From JACNKV01 sp964645915 (GTDB taxonomy: Bacteria; Fidelibacterota; Marinisomatia; Marinisomatales; JACNKV01): a stretch of 64,000 bases of DNA. Below, piece by piece: positions 27,401 to 36,608 of the stretch (the stretch's first letter is position 1; every line of letters starts with the position of its first letter). The position numbers were made by a program, and so were the translations under genes. The notes under the pieces are model-generated. The model worked only from the letters and a program-made list of their open reading frames with translations, made no database searches and had not been told where the DNA came from. The DNA lies in contig CAZYDH010000001.1 in the NCBI GenBank assembly GCA_964645915.1, positions 62,001-126,000 on the forward strand, read 5' to 3'.

Positions 27401-27971
27401 TTATTTAGATTGGGATCAAAGACATACTATAAATGCCACGCTAAAGACAACCATACCATATATTGATGTTGATATGAATACAACAGTTAACTATGGAAGT
27501 GGATTGCCTTATTCTCCACCAAATAAATCTTTAGAGGTTAAAATTAATACAGAAAGATTGCCGCATACATTCAATATGGATTTATATGCTAGCAAAAGCT
27601 TCAACATCCCTGGTTTTGGTGGCGATACAAAAGCATCTGTGTTCCTCTGGATAGACAATTTGTTCAATAATAAAAATATTACAGCTGTTTATGATTCCGA
27701 ATGGTATCACTTGTATACAAACTATCAAAAAGCCTATGAGGACAAAGACAAGGCTGTTTTCCCATCTGAAGATGATAATAATGGTATTGATGACGATGGA
27801 GATGGATATATTGATGAAACATTTAAAGATGAATATATGTGGGTAATGGATATAGATGGTGATGGTAAAGTTGATTACAATAAAAAACATCCATCGGGCG
27901 GAGTGTATGGTATCCCGGGATATCTTTCACAGGATAGAACAGTTAAGTTTGGTATTTCAGTAAAATTTTAA
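24435..27971 (+). CDS. TonB-dependent receptor with carboxypeptidase-regulatory-like domain
   Basis: An outer-membrane receptor of about 1178 residues that imports ligands using TonB energy. The order is signal peptide (ending LFAGN), a CarboxypepD_reg-like Ig domain (about residues 22-100: GKIAGRITDATTGEPLIGAN), the plug (about 110-230, with LINGVPAVDPI and SGVVNMVTQEG), then the 22-strand barrel ending in KFGISVKF. The ATG at 24435 has GGAA upstream; 24423 is an alternative. Several Asp-rich DxDxDG-type loops (near 26568, 27771 and 27850) look like EF-hand or dockerin calcium sites in extracellular loops. It heads an operon with two T9SS cargos and PorV. There is no SusD gene, so this is not a standard SusCD pair. 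The ligand is unknown. Confidence 0.9.
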   Translation: MRKIKPFIFIMIFATMLFAGNTGKIAGRITDATTGEPLIGANIIVTGTSLGSATDLDGYYTILFVPPGQYTLNVNSMGYAKSVITDVVVTVDLTTTINVEMTTEVLEGEIVTVTAKKPLIETDLVSSRRSMTSEMIEEIPVDDIEDILNLTAGIVDGHARGGRDGEILFLINGVPAVDPIDNEFSAEVPTLGIAETNIITSGISVEYSNALSGVVNMVTQEGSSKLKGTFRMKTDDNSMVNFGFPGLNKETVYEGALGGPLLNLPVRWFVAGEVTNTQGRYGVAEREAGAVTTSLTWRPFPKSKFKLAVNNNYSKNNQYSYRYSRVSYENENSDNDDRLDRVVTIQAKDIFDPTTYGTDGLLYGLNMEDVISIAGLSADDIPKRNVMIEVDKDGTGGIIAGDGDFREEDLNGNSQWDIIDFNRSGATTDSSFIDMNDDGVYQWGVDVPTSTNATEVDGHAVILANRNLTDDPLASGFNDSFSMLDHLLRFKDNSSHISLSLNQQFAKNSFLMVSLSRFKTYYHYDTEESSSIPSYIDFLDEAGVEQKYINDYKDNLFTDWNNNDFLDISEDAFPDDYSKWLAWEDIPIQNTQDRDKFYTYGNGTTFSRNRWNEDEKVIWNFKTTLTSQATKHHLLRAGFEMNLYDVFDHDIDMPSGGNIYGQNIGSRNDWGRFGESYSDWGLDGVEGTNDDYEGNNTWDHLDYGEDGVLAIDGNGDGDYDDDFIDLPPDVGEGDGKVNYNELHEPFEDIYDDDTWGKKQQKLDPIWWGMFVEDKMEFKSLVVVSGIRVDYFNPKFSNYPSDINDPVIDQTTGGEVKNPTSVDGKFYWSPRIGISYPITNRDAFYFNYGQTFQIPQFQFMYRNINWDFSGAFPIVGNPDILPETTTSYELGLRHQIGQFWRLEVKGFYKDIQGLVDTKQIWIKANQYYTRHINGDYGNVKGLEIDLFRQFTKYFGGNINYTYSIAKGKSSSAMQNYSFTWASQIIPGHENYLDWDQRHTINATLKTTIPYIDVDMNTTVNYGSGLPYSPPNKSLEVKINTERLPHTFNMDLYASKSFNIPGFGGDTKASVFLWIDNLFNNKNITAVYDSEWYHLYTNYQKAYEDKDKAVFPSEDDNNGIDDDGDGYIDETFKDEYMWVMDIDGDGKVDYNKKHPSGGVYGIPGYLSQDRTVKFGISVKF

Positions 27972-27987
27972 TACATAGAAGACAATC

Positions 27988-30324
27988 ATGAATAAATACA
28001 AAAAAATAACAAGTATCATCATAGTGCTTTCACTAAGTATGGTTGTTGGGAAAAATATAAATACAATTAATTATTCCCCAACTTCTATGAGAAGTGCGGC
28101 TGTCGATGAATATAGAGTTCACAACGTTGGAAAAGTGTGGACAGCAACCAGCAACTTTGGAAACTACGGCGATCCGAATGTTCCCGAAGGACTTCCCTCT
28201 ATGGAATGGCCGGGAGGTACCGGAACACACCATTTGTGGGAAGGGCGACTGTGGATCTCTGCATTAGTTGATGGAGAAAAACGCTGTAGTCACGCAGACT
28301 ACGGACAGTACGAGTTTCACCCAACCGAGGGAAGCACCTTTGACCTTCCGGCATATCCCGGAAAATCAGTTGAAGACAGCTATGCAACATTTGATGATTT
28401 TGTCGGTCCGCACACGACAACATCCCTTGGCATTAAAATTAAACAAAGAGGATTAACATGGAGTACACCCGATTATGACGATTTTGTCATTTATGAACTT
28501 GATGTTATTAAAGAACGTAGTGGTGATGATTATAGTGGCGATGAATTAAATGAACTCTATGTAAGTTGGGTATATGATTGTGATGTAGGTACCGGAAACG
28601 ACCCAACAAACCCACATATTGACGATGCTGTTGATTTTGATGGATGGGATGGAAATAATCCGGAAAGTCAGATTACTTATAAAATAGACCTTGTCGAAAA
28701 TGGTGATCTTGATGCGGATGGAGTTATTGAAGGTTATAGTGATGCCGGAGTACCGTACGGATGGAAGAATGTAGGAAGTCCATCATCATCGCAACCGGAT
28801 TTTGAACCGACATTAGCATATCCAGACGGATTCTATGATGAATATACTGTTCTGTTATCAGATGATGCTAATGCACCGGTTATTGTATGGCAATTAGATG
28901 CAACAAATCCCGACTATGATGCGGTTGCTGGGCAGGTTGCCGTGATAAGCGGAGACACATTAAAAGGGTATATCGTTCCGAGAAATATGTCTTATATGTA
29001 TGATGCAGACGATCCAACTACTCCTGAAGATGACACAAATGAAGGAGGTAATGTCCCCGGGTTTATTGGAGGACGCTTGCTCTACACAGATATGTGGAAA
29101 GCAGGTCCTTACTTAGACACAGAGGATGACACACTCATGCGAGTCTTTAGTCATCAATGGTGGAATTGGGAATCCGACCCCGCAACTGATAGAGATAAAT
29201 TTGATTATGCAACCGGAACGCATATTGAAAGTCGGGGAAATAAATTTATGCCCCACCCATTTAATGTGGGTGCGCCGACATTTGATTATCGGTTTATGTT
29301 AACGACCGGTCCATTTAATAATTTTGAATTAGGTGATACAATAAGCTTTGTTTATGCTGCGATTGTTGGATCAGGCATTAGAGACCTACGAGTAAATGCT
29401 GATAATGCTTTAAAAGCTTATTTTGCCGGAAGTACTTCGAGTCCATATGATCCACTTAGCCCGGATGAAGACGTTCATTATTTGTTGCCGATTCCTCCTC
29501 CAGTTCCTGTGTTAGCATACAGTCCGTTGGATCAAGGTGTCATGATGTCTTGGGACAATTCTTCAGAATTAGAAGTTGATCCTCTAGTTGGGGCAGCAGA
29601 TTTTGAAGGGTATAGAATTTATCGATCAAAATTTGTTCCGGGAAACTGGGAATTGCTTGGTGCCTTTGATAATGTAGACGGTCCTGTTTATATGCTTGAT
29701 TTTGAGACAGGTGATACCTTATTTAATAAACAACAATATGACTTACCTGAATTGACTCATAGTTTTTATGATACATCTTCGGTATTTCAATCTTACGATG
29801 TAGATGGCAATATAGTGGATATGATTACTGGGATTGATAAACCAATCAACAATCTTCCTTATTATTATGTTGTGACAGCTTATGACAATCCAGCAGCACA
29901 TGGGAAACCGGAATTTCCACCCATTGAATCATCAAAATCCAATTATAAAACCAATGCAACAACCGGAGCACCTGAGCCCGTTTATCCTAGAAAGTTTTAT
30001 AACGAAGGAGAAGAATGGAACGGAAAATATGTTTCAGTTTATCCAAATCCATATAAAGGAGCATCTCTACTAGAAGCTCAATATGAAAACAAAATAAACT
30101 TTACACACTTACCCCCTGCATGTAAGATTTCAATCTTCAGCATAACAGGAGATTTGATAAAAGAGATATATCACAATGATAGCTCATCAGACGATGCATG
30201 GGATTTAACTTCAAAAGCAGATTTGGATGTTGTGAGTGGTATGTATGTCTATGTGGTTGAAACAACCATTAAATCATTCCCATCTAAACAAATTGGTAAA
30301 TTCGTTATTCTGAGGGGTAACTAA
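27988..30324 (+). CDS. Secreted surface protein with T9SS-type C-terminal domain
   Basis: A 778-residue exported protein with an N-terminal signal peptide (about 21 residues). The central part is a large beta-rich, Asp/Gly-rich region including a DLDADGVIEGYSD loop that resembles a calcium site. A fibronectin-III-like domain lies around residues 510-650 (starting PVPVLAYSPLDQGVMMSWDN). The C-terminus has the sorting-domain pattern VSVYPNPYKGAS, CKISIFSITGDLIKEI, VVSGMYVYVVET and ends in a short basic-hydrophobic tail. It is 16 nt after the TonB receptor, and its stop overlaps the PorV-like start (TAATG). Function unknown; possibly the surface binding partner of the receptor. Confidence 0.8.
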   Translation: MNKYKKITSIIIVLSLSMVVGKNINTINYSPTSMRSAAVDEYRVHNVGKVWTATSNFGNYGDPNVPEGLPSMEWPGGTGTHHLWEGRLWISALVDGEKRCSHADYGQYEFHPTEGSTFDLPAYPGKSVEDSYATFDDFVGPHTTTSLGIKIKQRGLTWSTPDYDDFVIYELDVIKERSGDDYSGDELNELYVSWVYDCDVGTGNDPTNPHIDDAVDFDGWDGNNPESQITYKIDLVENGDLDADGVIEGYSDAGVPYGWKNVGSPSSSQPDFEPTLAYPDGFYDEYTVLLSDDANAPVIVWQLDATNPDYDAVAGQVAVISGDTLKGYIVPRNMSYMYDADDPTTPEDDTNEGGNVPGFIGGRLLYTDMWKAGPYLDTEDDTLMRVFSHQWWNWESDPATDRDKFDYATGTHIESRGNKFMPHPFNVGAPTFDYRFMLTTGPFNNFELGDTISFVYAAIVGSGIRDLRVNADNALKAYFAGSTSSPYDPLSPDEDVHYLLPIPPPVPVLAYSPLDQGVMMSWDNSSELEVDPLVGAADFEGYRIYRSKFVPGNWELLGAFDNVDGPVYMLDFETGDTLFNKQQYDLPELTHSFYDTSSVFQSYDVDGNIVDMITGIDKPINNLPYYYVVTAYDNPAAHGKPEFPPIESSKSNYKTNATTGAPEPVYPRKFYNEGEEWNGKYVSVYPNPYKGASLLEAQYENKINFTHLPPACKISIFSITGDLIKEIYHNDSSSDDAWDLTSKADLDVVSGMYVYVVETTIKSFPSKQIGKFVILRGN

Positions 30325-31394
30325 TGATTAAGAAAATAAATACTCTATGGAAAACCACGTGTTTTCTACTAATAATTACAGGCCTTGCTCTTGGCAGTGA
30401 TTCAGACTCTGAAGGTTCCAAAACCGCAAAAGCTGGTTTTGTTGGAGCACAGTTTTTAAAACTGGATGTGGGCGCAAGAGGATTTTCAATGGGTGCATCA
30501 ATGGATCCGTTGTTGAGCGATGCTTCTTCAGTGTTTTGGAATCCGGCCGGCCTTGCATTAGCGCCTAATCAATATGTTTTTGCTTCAAAAACAAAATGGT
30601 TTGCCGATGTTAGTCATATGGCTGCTGCCTATTCGATAAAGGTCCCAAAAATCAGGGGAACGGTTGCAGTCAGTTTAGTCTCATTGTCATCAGGTGATAT
30701 GCCTGTTACGACCATCGAAGATCAAGACGGAAGTATCAGTGGAGAAAAATTCAGCACAGGAAGCTATTCTGTTGGTCTTGGATATGGTGTTAACATCTCG
30801 GATAAATTTAGTTTTGGTACACATTTTAAATTCATCCATGAAGATTTTGCTCAGGGTCTATCAGATGTAGAGGATGGATATGGAGCAGGAAGTACTTGGG
30901 CTTTTGATGTGGGAACACTTTATGACACCAATTACAAAACGTTAAAATTGGGAATGTCTATCAGAAACTTTGGACCGGACTTACAATTGGATGGAAGTTT
31001 TATAGATTATAATAATGGTGAGCCAATTTTAGATGAAGACGGAGAACCTGAAGAGAATACGTTCAGACCATATGGTTTGCCATTGACTTTCCGTTTTGGA
31101 GTAGCAGCAACTCCTCTTGATAATCAAGTACATAAGTTAGCTGTTTCGGTAGTTGCAGAGCATCCCGCCGATAATCATGAAAGAATTAATATGGGAACGG
31201 AGTACACATTTTCTAAGTTTTTTGTATGTCGGGCAGGATATGTGTTTAATGACGATTCAAGAGGAGGATCTTTGGGGATTGGTATCAATAATTTCCCGAT
31301 CGCCAATTTTGGAAGAATTAATATTGATATAGGTATGACAGATTACTCCTTGTTTGATCCTACATATATTGCATCATTTGGAATTCAAATTTAA
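30324..31394 (+). CDS. PorV/PorQ-like outer-membrane protein (FadL-type barrel)
   Basis: A 356-residue outer-membrane barrel of the PorV/UPF0164 family. After the signal peptide comes the family signature AGFVGAQFLKLDVGARGFSMG, here residues about 37-57, followed by SSVFWNPAGLAL. PorV is the T9SS shuttle that binds C-terminal sorting domains and hands cargo to the sortase PorU, so its position between two cargo genes fits well. It starts within the TAATG overlap with the upstream gene and ends 15 nt before the next. Whether it is the general PorV of the cell or one dedicated to this operon cannot be told here. Confidence 0.85.
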   Translation: MIKKINTLWKTTCFLLIITGLALGSDSDSEGSKTAKAGFVGAQFLKLDVGARGFSMGASMDPLLSDASSVFWNPAGLALAPNQYVFASKTKWFADVSHMAAAYSIKVPKIRGTVAVSLVSLSSGDMPVTTIEDQDGSISGEKFSTGSYSVGLGYGVNISDKFSFGTHFKFIHEDFAQGLSDVEDGYGAGSTWAFDVGTLYDTNYKTLKLGMSIRNFGPDLQLDGSFIDYNNGEPILDEDGEPEENTFRPYGLPLTFRFGVAATPLDNQVHKLAVSVVAEHPADNHERINMGTEYTFSKFFVCRAGYVFNDDSRGGSLGIGINNFPIANFGRINIDIGMTDYSLFDPTYIASFGIQI

Positions 31395-31409
31395 CATCAA
31401 GAGAATAAT

Positions 31410-34400
31410 ATGAAACATCTCGTAAAAATAATCATAACTATTGCTCTGATAAATTCACACATTTTTTCTGCGGACGTAACTCAAGCAGAAGTTGGAGACA
31501 ACTATATGTTTTGGGTCCTCGGACAGGGGTTTTTCTCAGGGTATTACCAATCAAGTGCTACATTGAATGCTGAAGGCGAAAACGCAGTTGTCTTCACCGA
31601 AGACGCCTTGGTGCGCGATCTAGCATTTTTACCATACAATGATTCCGTGTTGGTTGCTACGACGAACTCCGGTGTGTTTATTTCAACAGACAGAGGAGAT
31701 ACATGGGTAGCTTCACATGGAACAACGGGGACAAGCGCACTTCCGGAACAACCTGCGAACAACTTAACAAACATCGAGGAAATTCCGTATCAACACAAAG
31801 AGGCGGTAAACTCAATCGCATTTGAAGATGAGGAAACCTGGTGGGTTGGGTTGAAAGGAACAGACGATACTAAAACCATTTATCGTACAACAAATGCCGG
31901 TGAAACGTGGAAGAAAAAATCTACTGGAGCTCCAACATTTGATGGGCATAACCCCACCGTTAACAAAATGTATTTTGCGCCGGGAATTGATAAACCATAT
32001 GCTGCAACAGTTGGTGGTTTGTTTTACAAATCCGGATCACGTTTTAAAAACATTGGACACGCATTACCAGATCCCTCTACAACGGATTGGCCATCAATCC
32101 CGACCTATGATGTAATGGCACAAGGTGAAAAACTATACTTTGCAACCGATTATGGAATGTTTTTTGGCTCAGTTGAGTTGTCGGCAATTGATGCTCTTCC
32201 AATTGGAAATGGAACGGTTGATATTAACTCAAGTGGTTTAACGTATGTCGTTGATGAGGTTCTTGATTCAACGCAGACAGATCAATTTACTTGGGATTGG
32301 GCTACTGGAGATACGGTCTGGGTTTATGATTATTTTACCAGACTGGATACAGTGTCTTGGCATCTCGGGCTTGATGTTGAAGCACTAGACCACGCAGGAC
32401 AATATGTAAATGTTGAGGATACCACAACTAGCACAAAATGGAAAAGTAAAATCAATCCTAGTGGTGTGGTTGAGTTGATGAATGACTATATTTATCAAGA
32501 AGGTTCTTTAGACCCGGATCTCTTGGATTATGCTGATTACGATGCGTCCAATCTTATTGTACATCTTGTGGGAACTGAACCAATCTATGATTTTGATATT
32601 GATTCAGCAGGAAATATATATTATTCTACAGGAACTGAAGTAAAAGTCTTAGGTGGAGAATCCATTGAAGGTTTAAGTGGGACCATCAACGATATTGAAC
32701 TTTCGGTAAATGAAGATGCACTATTTACAGCAACGTCAAACGGACTTCAAAAACACGTATTCGGAGAGTCCGGTTGGACCGAAATAACCCCCAAGATTGG
32801 CATGCTCAATAAAAATGATGAAATATCATTTGTGGTTACTTCAATTGTACAATTTAATCAAGACACTCTATTTGTTAGCTGTGGAAACAATCAATTTGAC
32901 GACCCAAGGACAGTCACGTATCGTACAGGTGGTGTATTAGCCTCTTATGATGGAGGCAGTACATGGGCTCCAAAAAATATCGGTTTGACCCATCGTTCAT
33001 CAACCCCTGATGACGTACAAAGTATTTTAAGAGCAAATGTAGTTCCATTGCCAGTTGACTCAACAACCGTTGCTGACGAAAATGTTGGAATTTATGATTA
33101 CGTAACTTCATATTATGGCCAGACACCAAATATTGACAATAATGAAAAAGTGAATATTTTAATCGCCGATATGGATGATAATGCCTATAACGCAACGAGC
33201 GATCTGATCATTCAGGGATATTTTAGTCCTCCAGACCAAGACCCCACAGAACTTAACAGCAATGCATTGGATTTAATCTATCTGGATAGTGATCCTCAGG
33301 ATCCGGGAGAAGCTCAGGAAGGCATTGCCAGAGCACTTGCAAGGTTGATTTGTCATAATTATGATGCAGATGAAGAAGAGTGGGTGTTGACAGGATTGGA
33401 GCATTTTGCAGCCTATATTACCGGTCATAAATCCATGCCTGACGACTCGTTTGTTTTAAGCAATAACAACAGCTTGACAAAATACGGTGACTATGGAAAT
33501 AACACGGAATACGATCAACTATTCCTGATGATGGAATATTTATACGAAAAATATTTCAATGAATCCCCGTTTGAGGAAAACTCCGGAAAATTGATGTCAG
33601 TAATTGTACAGGAGGAAGAAAATAGTGTTGACGGTATCGAGAACGCACTTGGTACTATAAATGCCGGAAAATCATTCTCAGAAGTATATTCCGATTGGGC
33701 GTTAGCGATTCATTTTGATAACCCTGACAACTCACTCTATGATGGTTTATATGGATTTGAAAATGTAGATGTAAGCATTGCACCCTCTTCTTATCCGTGG
33801 GGTGTTACTTCAGGGTATTCACCCTATTCTGAAACGATTAAAAATTGGTCTGTTAAATATACTCAAACAGAAAAATGGGTTGATAATAATGGATCATGGA
33901 CAAACAAAGCATTAGACTTTAATCAGGAAACACTTGTTGTAAATGCCTCTGATAATGGTGATTTTGATATGTTCCTTATTAAACAGCACCATAAAACCGA
34001 AAAAGATTCAACCGCGACAGTAACACTATTGGATCTTAACCTGGATCAAAATAGGATTGTTTACTCTGATTGGGACGATTTTGGTTCCACAGTGGAATCG
34101 GTCACCGACAGCTCTGAAATTAATGAGTATCAGTATTTTGCTCTGATTGTTGTATCAAAAGAAACGGGTAGCGATGCTGGTGGTTCGTTCGTTGTAGATG
34201 ACGAAACAGACCCACCGGTGACTTTTGACTTGCATATTAATCAAAATTCAGACCTTGTAAATTACTTGGACATCTATGCGTTCAGCGATGTGGCGATCTA
34301 TGGTGACGGTGCTTCCAGTACAAATAGTGAACTTGAAGGACCTCTTGTAGAAATCAACAATGGAGAAGGTATTGTTACGTCCTTTATTGTTCCACAAGTT

Positions 34401-35231
34401 TACGATGCCGGAAATGGGTTTGTTTATAGCGCTCCATTTGATCTTAGATCGTTTCTTCCAACAACCATATCTGAATATTGGTTTATCGGACATGCAGAAA
34501 GCATTGGAGGAAATGCAGCAGCTTCGGATAGTGTTTTTGTAGTCGCTATTAAAAACGACAATCAATCTGCTCGTGAATTTGTTAGCACACACACACAACT
34601 GACAATGACGATTCCCGCACAAACCATTGTCGAAAACGAACTACTGACAGTGATTAAAACAGACCAAGATATGGCCAACCAAACATTTATGCCGGTTAGC
34701 GATGCATTTGCTGTTGGGAATGTAAATGTTGAATTAAGAAGACCAATTACGGTCGGTTTTGATCTGTCGTCAATGAATCTTTCCATCGATGATAAACGCA
34801 AATTAGATATTTGTTATGAGTTGGATGGCGAACCAATTGCTCTCAACACACAAATTGATTTAATAAATGATATTGTTACAGCACAAATAGACAAATGCGG
34901 TAACATCCAATTGGTGATCAACTCTAATAAACCTATAGTTGAAGAGGTCCCCAATAGCTATAAGCTATTTCAAAACCATCCTAATCCGTTTAACCCAAGA
35001 ACCATCATTCAATATGATATTCCGGAAGCAACAAATGTATCATTAAGTGTTTATGATCTTCTTGGTAGAAACATAAAAACACTGATTAATGAACATCAAA
35101 AAGCCGGTCATTATTCAGTTCAATGGGCAGGCCTTGATTACGCAGGGAATAAAGTTTCCTCAGGTATATATTTCTATAGACTTGAAACAGAACAATTTTC
35201 AAAAACATATAAAATGATAATGGTGAAATAA
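31410..35231 (+). CDS. Giant T9SS cargo with BNR-like repeats and a degenerate peptidase domain
   Basis: A 1273-residue secreted protein. A signal peptide (to about residue 21) is followed by sialidase/BNR-type repeats: STDRGDTWVAS, RTTNAGETWKKK and SYDGGSTWAP, an incomplete propeller over residues 50-530. Residues 550-760 resemble the M30/hyicolysin-type metallopeptidase domain found in FCB secreted proteins, but the HExxH zinc motif is replaced by RALAR (641-645). Beta domains follow, then a type A T9SS sorting domain (FQNHPNPFNPRTIIQY ... SSGIYFYRLETEQFSKTYK). Its stop overlaps the start of the TPR lipoprotein (TAATG). Probably a non-enzymatic surface adhesin or binding protein. Confidence 0.85.
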   Translation: MKHLVKIIITIALINSHIFSADVTQAEVGDNYMFWVLGQGFFSGYYQSSATLNAEGENAVVFTEDALVRDLAFLPYNDSVLVATTNSGVFISTDRGDTWVASHGTTGTSALPEQPANNLTNIEEIPYQHKEAVNSIAFEDEETWWVGLKGTDDTKTIYRTTNAGETWKKKSTGAPTFDGHNPTVNKMYFAPGIDKPYAATVGGLFYKSGSRFKNIGHALPDPSTTDWPSIPTYDVMAQGEKLYFATDYGMFFGSVELSAIDALPIGNGTVDINSSGLTYVVDEVLDSTQTDQFTWDWATGDTVWVYDYFTRLDTVSWHLGLDVEALDHAGQYVNVEDTTTSTKWKSKINPSGVVELMNDYIYQEGSLDPDLLDYADYDASNLIVHLVGTEPIYDFDIDSAGNIYYSTGTEVKVLGGESIEGLSGTINDIELSVNEDALFTATSNGLQKHVFGESGWTEITPKIGMLNKNDEISFVVTSIVQFNQDTLFVSCGNNQFDDPRTVTYRTGGVLASYDGGSTWAPKNIGLTHRSSTPDDVQSILRANVVPLPVDSTTVADENVGIYDYVTSYYGQTPNIDNNEKVNILIADMDDNAYNATSDLIIQGYFSPPDQDPTELNSNALDLIYLDSDPQDPGEAQEGIARALARLICHNYDADEEEWVLTGLEHFAAYITGHKSMPDDSFVLSNNNSLTKYGDYGNNTEYDQLFLMMEYLYEKYFNESPFEENSGKLMSVIVQEEENSVDGIENALGTINAGKSFSEVYSDWALAIHFDNPDNSLYDGLYGFENVDVSIAPSSYPWGVTSGYSPYSETIKNWSVKYTQTEKWVDNNGSWTNKALDFNQETLVVNASDNGDFDMFLIKQHHKTEKDSTATVTLLDLNLDQNRIVYSDWDDFGSTVESVTDSSEINEYQYFALIVVSKETGSDAGGSFVVDDETDPPVTFDLHINQNSDLVNYLDIYAFSDVAIYGDGASSTNSELEGPLVEINNGEGIVTSFIVPQVYDAGNGFVYSAPFDLRSFLPTTISEYWFIGHAESIGGNAAASDSVFVVAIKNDNQSAREFVSTHTQLTMTIPAQTIVENELLTVIKTDQDMANQTFMPVSDAFAVGNVNVELRRPITVGFDLSSMNLSIDDKRKLDICYELDGEPIALNTQIDLINDIVTAQIDKCGNIQLVINSNKPIVEEVPNSYKLFQNHPNPFNPRTIIQYDIPEATNVSLSVYDLLGRNIKTLINEHQKAGHYSVQWAGLDYAGNKVSSGIYFYRLETEQFSKTYKMIMVK

Positions 35232-36580
35232 TGAATAAATACAAAACAATATTTCAACCTGTTATTTTCGGATTACTTGGACTTCTTGTCCTGTCAAGCT
35301 GCCGAAAAGATTTAAGCTCAGACATACCGGAAGATTACAATACGGTAGAATCGCTGATTGTAGATGGGTGGGCGTATTACGCCGATGGAGATTATTCTAG
35401 TGCTCTTGATGCTTTTCAACTAACATCAGAACGGAATGCTCAAACCATTGAAGCTTATATCGGCAAAGGTTGGTCTTATTTACGTCTTGGACACATACAA
35501 CACTCCAGGGTAGAATTTAGTGTCGTTCTAAATTTAGCAAATGAAAATAACGATGATGTTTCCATGGCGGATGCTTATGCTGGTTTGTTTTTGATTGCGT
35601 TAGAAAATAGGTTTTCTGCTCAAACGGATCCAGAACAAGAGCCAACAGAAGAAGATTTGATTGATTTGAACAACAAGATCATTGAAATGGGTGAAAAGGT
35701 ATTCGTTTATAATAGCGACTATTCAACCAACCATGATCCGGATTTATCGAGTGATGAAGTCCATATAGCCCTTGCACAAACGTATTATAATGTTAGTCGC
35801 TATCAAGAAGCATTGGAACACGCTCAACCTGTCTTTGGGAATATACTTGATCAGATTGATGCTGTTGAAACAGTAGCAATAGAATTGAATCCATGGATAG
35901 GGTCTGATGGAGAGCTCCAATTATTTAACTTTAGCGAGACGGAAGAATTAACTTCTGTTAATATACCTACCGGACATACAATTAGCGTAGATGACATCCA
36001 GGATCTTAATAACAGCAATGCAACAGTAAAAAATGAACTTTTTGATTACTTATTGAATCATAATGTTATAGAGTTGAATTCAGACTACCTATTTACACCC
36101 CATGAAGAAAGAGTTTATTCTGTTACTGTTTCTCATGCTCAACCGGGATCAGCATCACAAGACTATTCCATATTGAGCTTAGAGAAACAAGGTGTATTTC
36201 AAGTTGAATCTGTTCAAAAAATAACACTTGAAGACGTTGTAACATGGTATTATGTCGATGCAAATAATGATACTACGCTAGCTGATGGGACATATGAAGA
36301 CGATGGAACAGGAGATTTCTTCTCCGTTATTACAGAAGAAGAAATATTTACTGATGTTGATGGTAGTATATGGACTCCAGTTGATCCAGATACAGATACT
36401 CCAGTAGATACAGTGGGCGTTATTCCTTACAATTATAATATGATCAATCTTTCATCGGGCGCTGAAGGTGACGAGTATTTAGTTACATATAAATTTGGAA
36501 GTTATTTAGTAGATTGTACACAAACAATTAACTTCTTAGGATATTTAGAATTATTAAACTCATATTTATCACTCGATTAA
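35231..36580 (+). CDS. TPR-containing lipoprotein
   Basis: A 449-residue lipoprotein with lipobox LVLSSC (Cys24). Residues 40-220 contain TPR-type repeats (AYYADGDYSSALDAFQL, IGKGWSYLRLGHIQHSRVEF, YYNVSRYQEALEHAQPVF). The C-terminal half (about 225-449) is beta-rich, with a DVDGSIWTPVDPDTDTP loop, and matches nothing I recognise. It is the last gene of the TonB/T9SS operon, one nucleotide overlapping the giant cargo gene. A periplasm- or surface-facing TPR lipoprotein here occupies the place of SusD, which is also helical and TPR-like, but the usual SusD sequence features are absent. A bidirectional terminator follows. Confidence 0.8.
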   Translation: MNKYKTIFQPVIFGLLGLLVLSSCRKDLSSDIPEDYNTVESLIVDGWAYYADGDYSSALDAFQLTSERNAQTIEAYIGKGWSYLRLGHIQHSRVEFSVVLNLANENNDDVSMADAYAGLFLIALENRFSAQTDPEQEPTEEDLIDLNNKIIEMGEKVFVYNSDYSTNHDPDLSSDEVHIALAQTYYNVSRYQEALEHAQPVFGNILDQIDAVETVAIELNPWIGSDGELQLFNFSETEELTSVNIPTGHTISVDDIQDLNNSNATVKNELFDYLLNHNVIELNSDYLFTPHEERVYSVTVSHAQPGSASQDYSILSLEKQGVFQVESVQKITLEDVVTWYYVDANNDTTLADGTYEDDGTGDFFSVITEEEIFTDVDGSIWTPVDPDTDTPVDTVGVIPYNYNMINLSSGAEGDEYLVTYKFGSYLVDCTQTINFLGYLELLNSYLSLD

Positions 36581-36608
36581 TTAATACAAATCATCGATAG
36601 ATTAAAAT

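Noticed and set aside
24435..36580. Standard SusC/SusD glycan-uptake locus
   Set aside because: There is no SusD-family sequence and no glycoside hydrolase. The lipoprotein at the end is TPR-type and differs from SusD.
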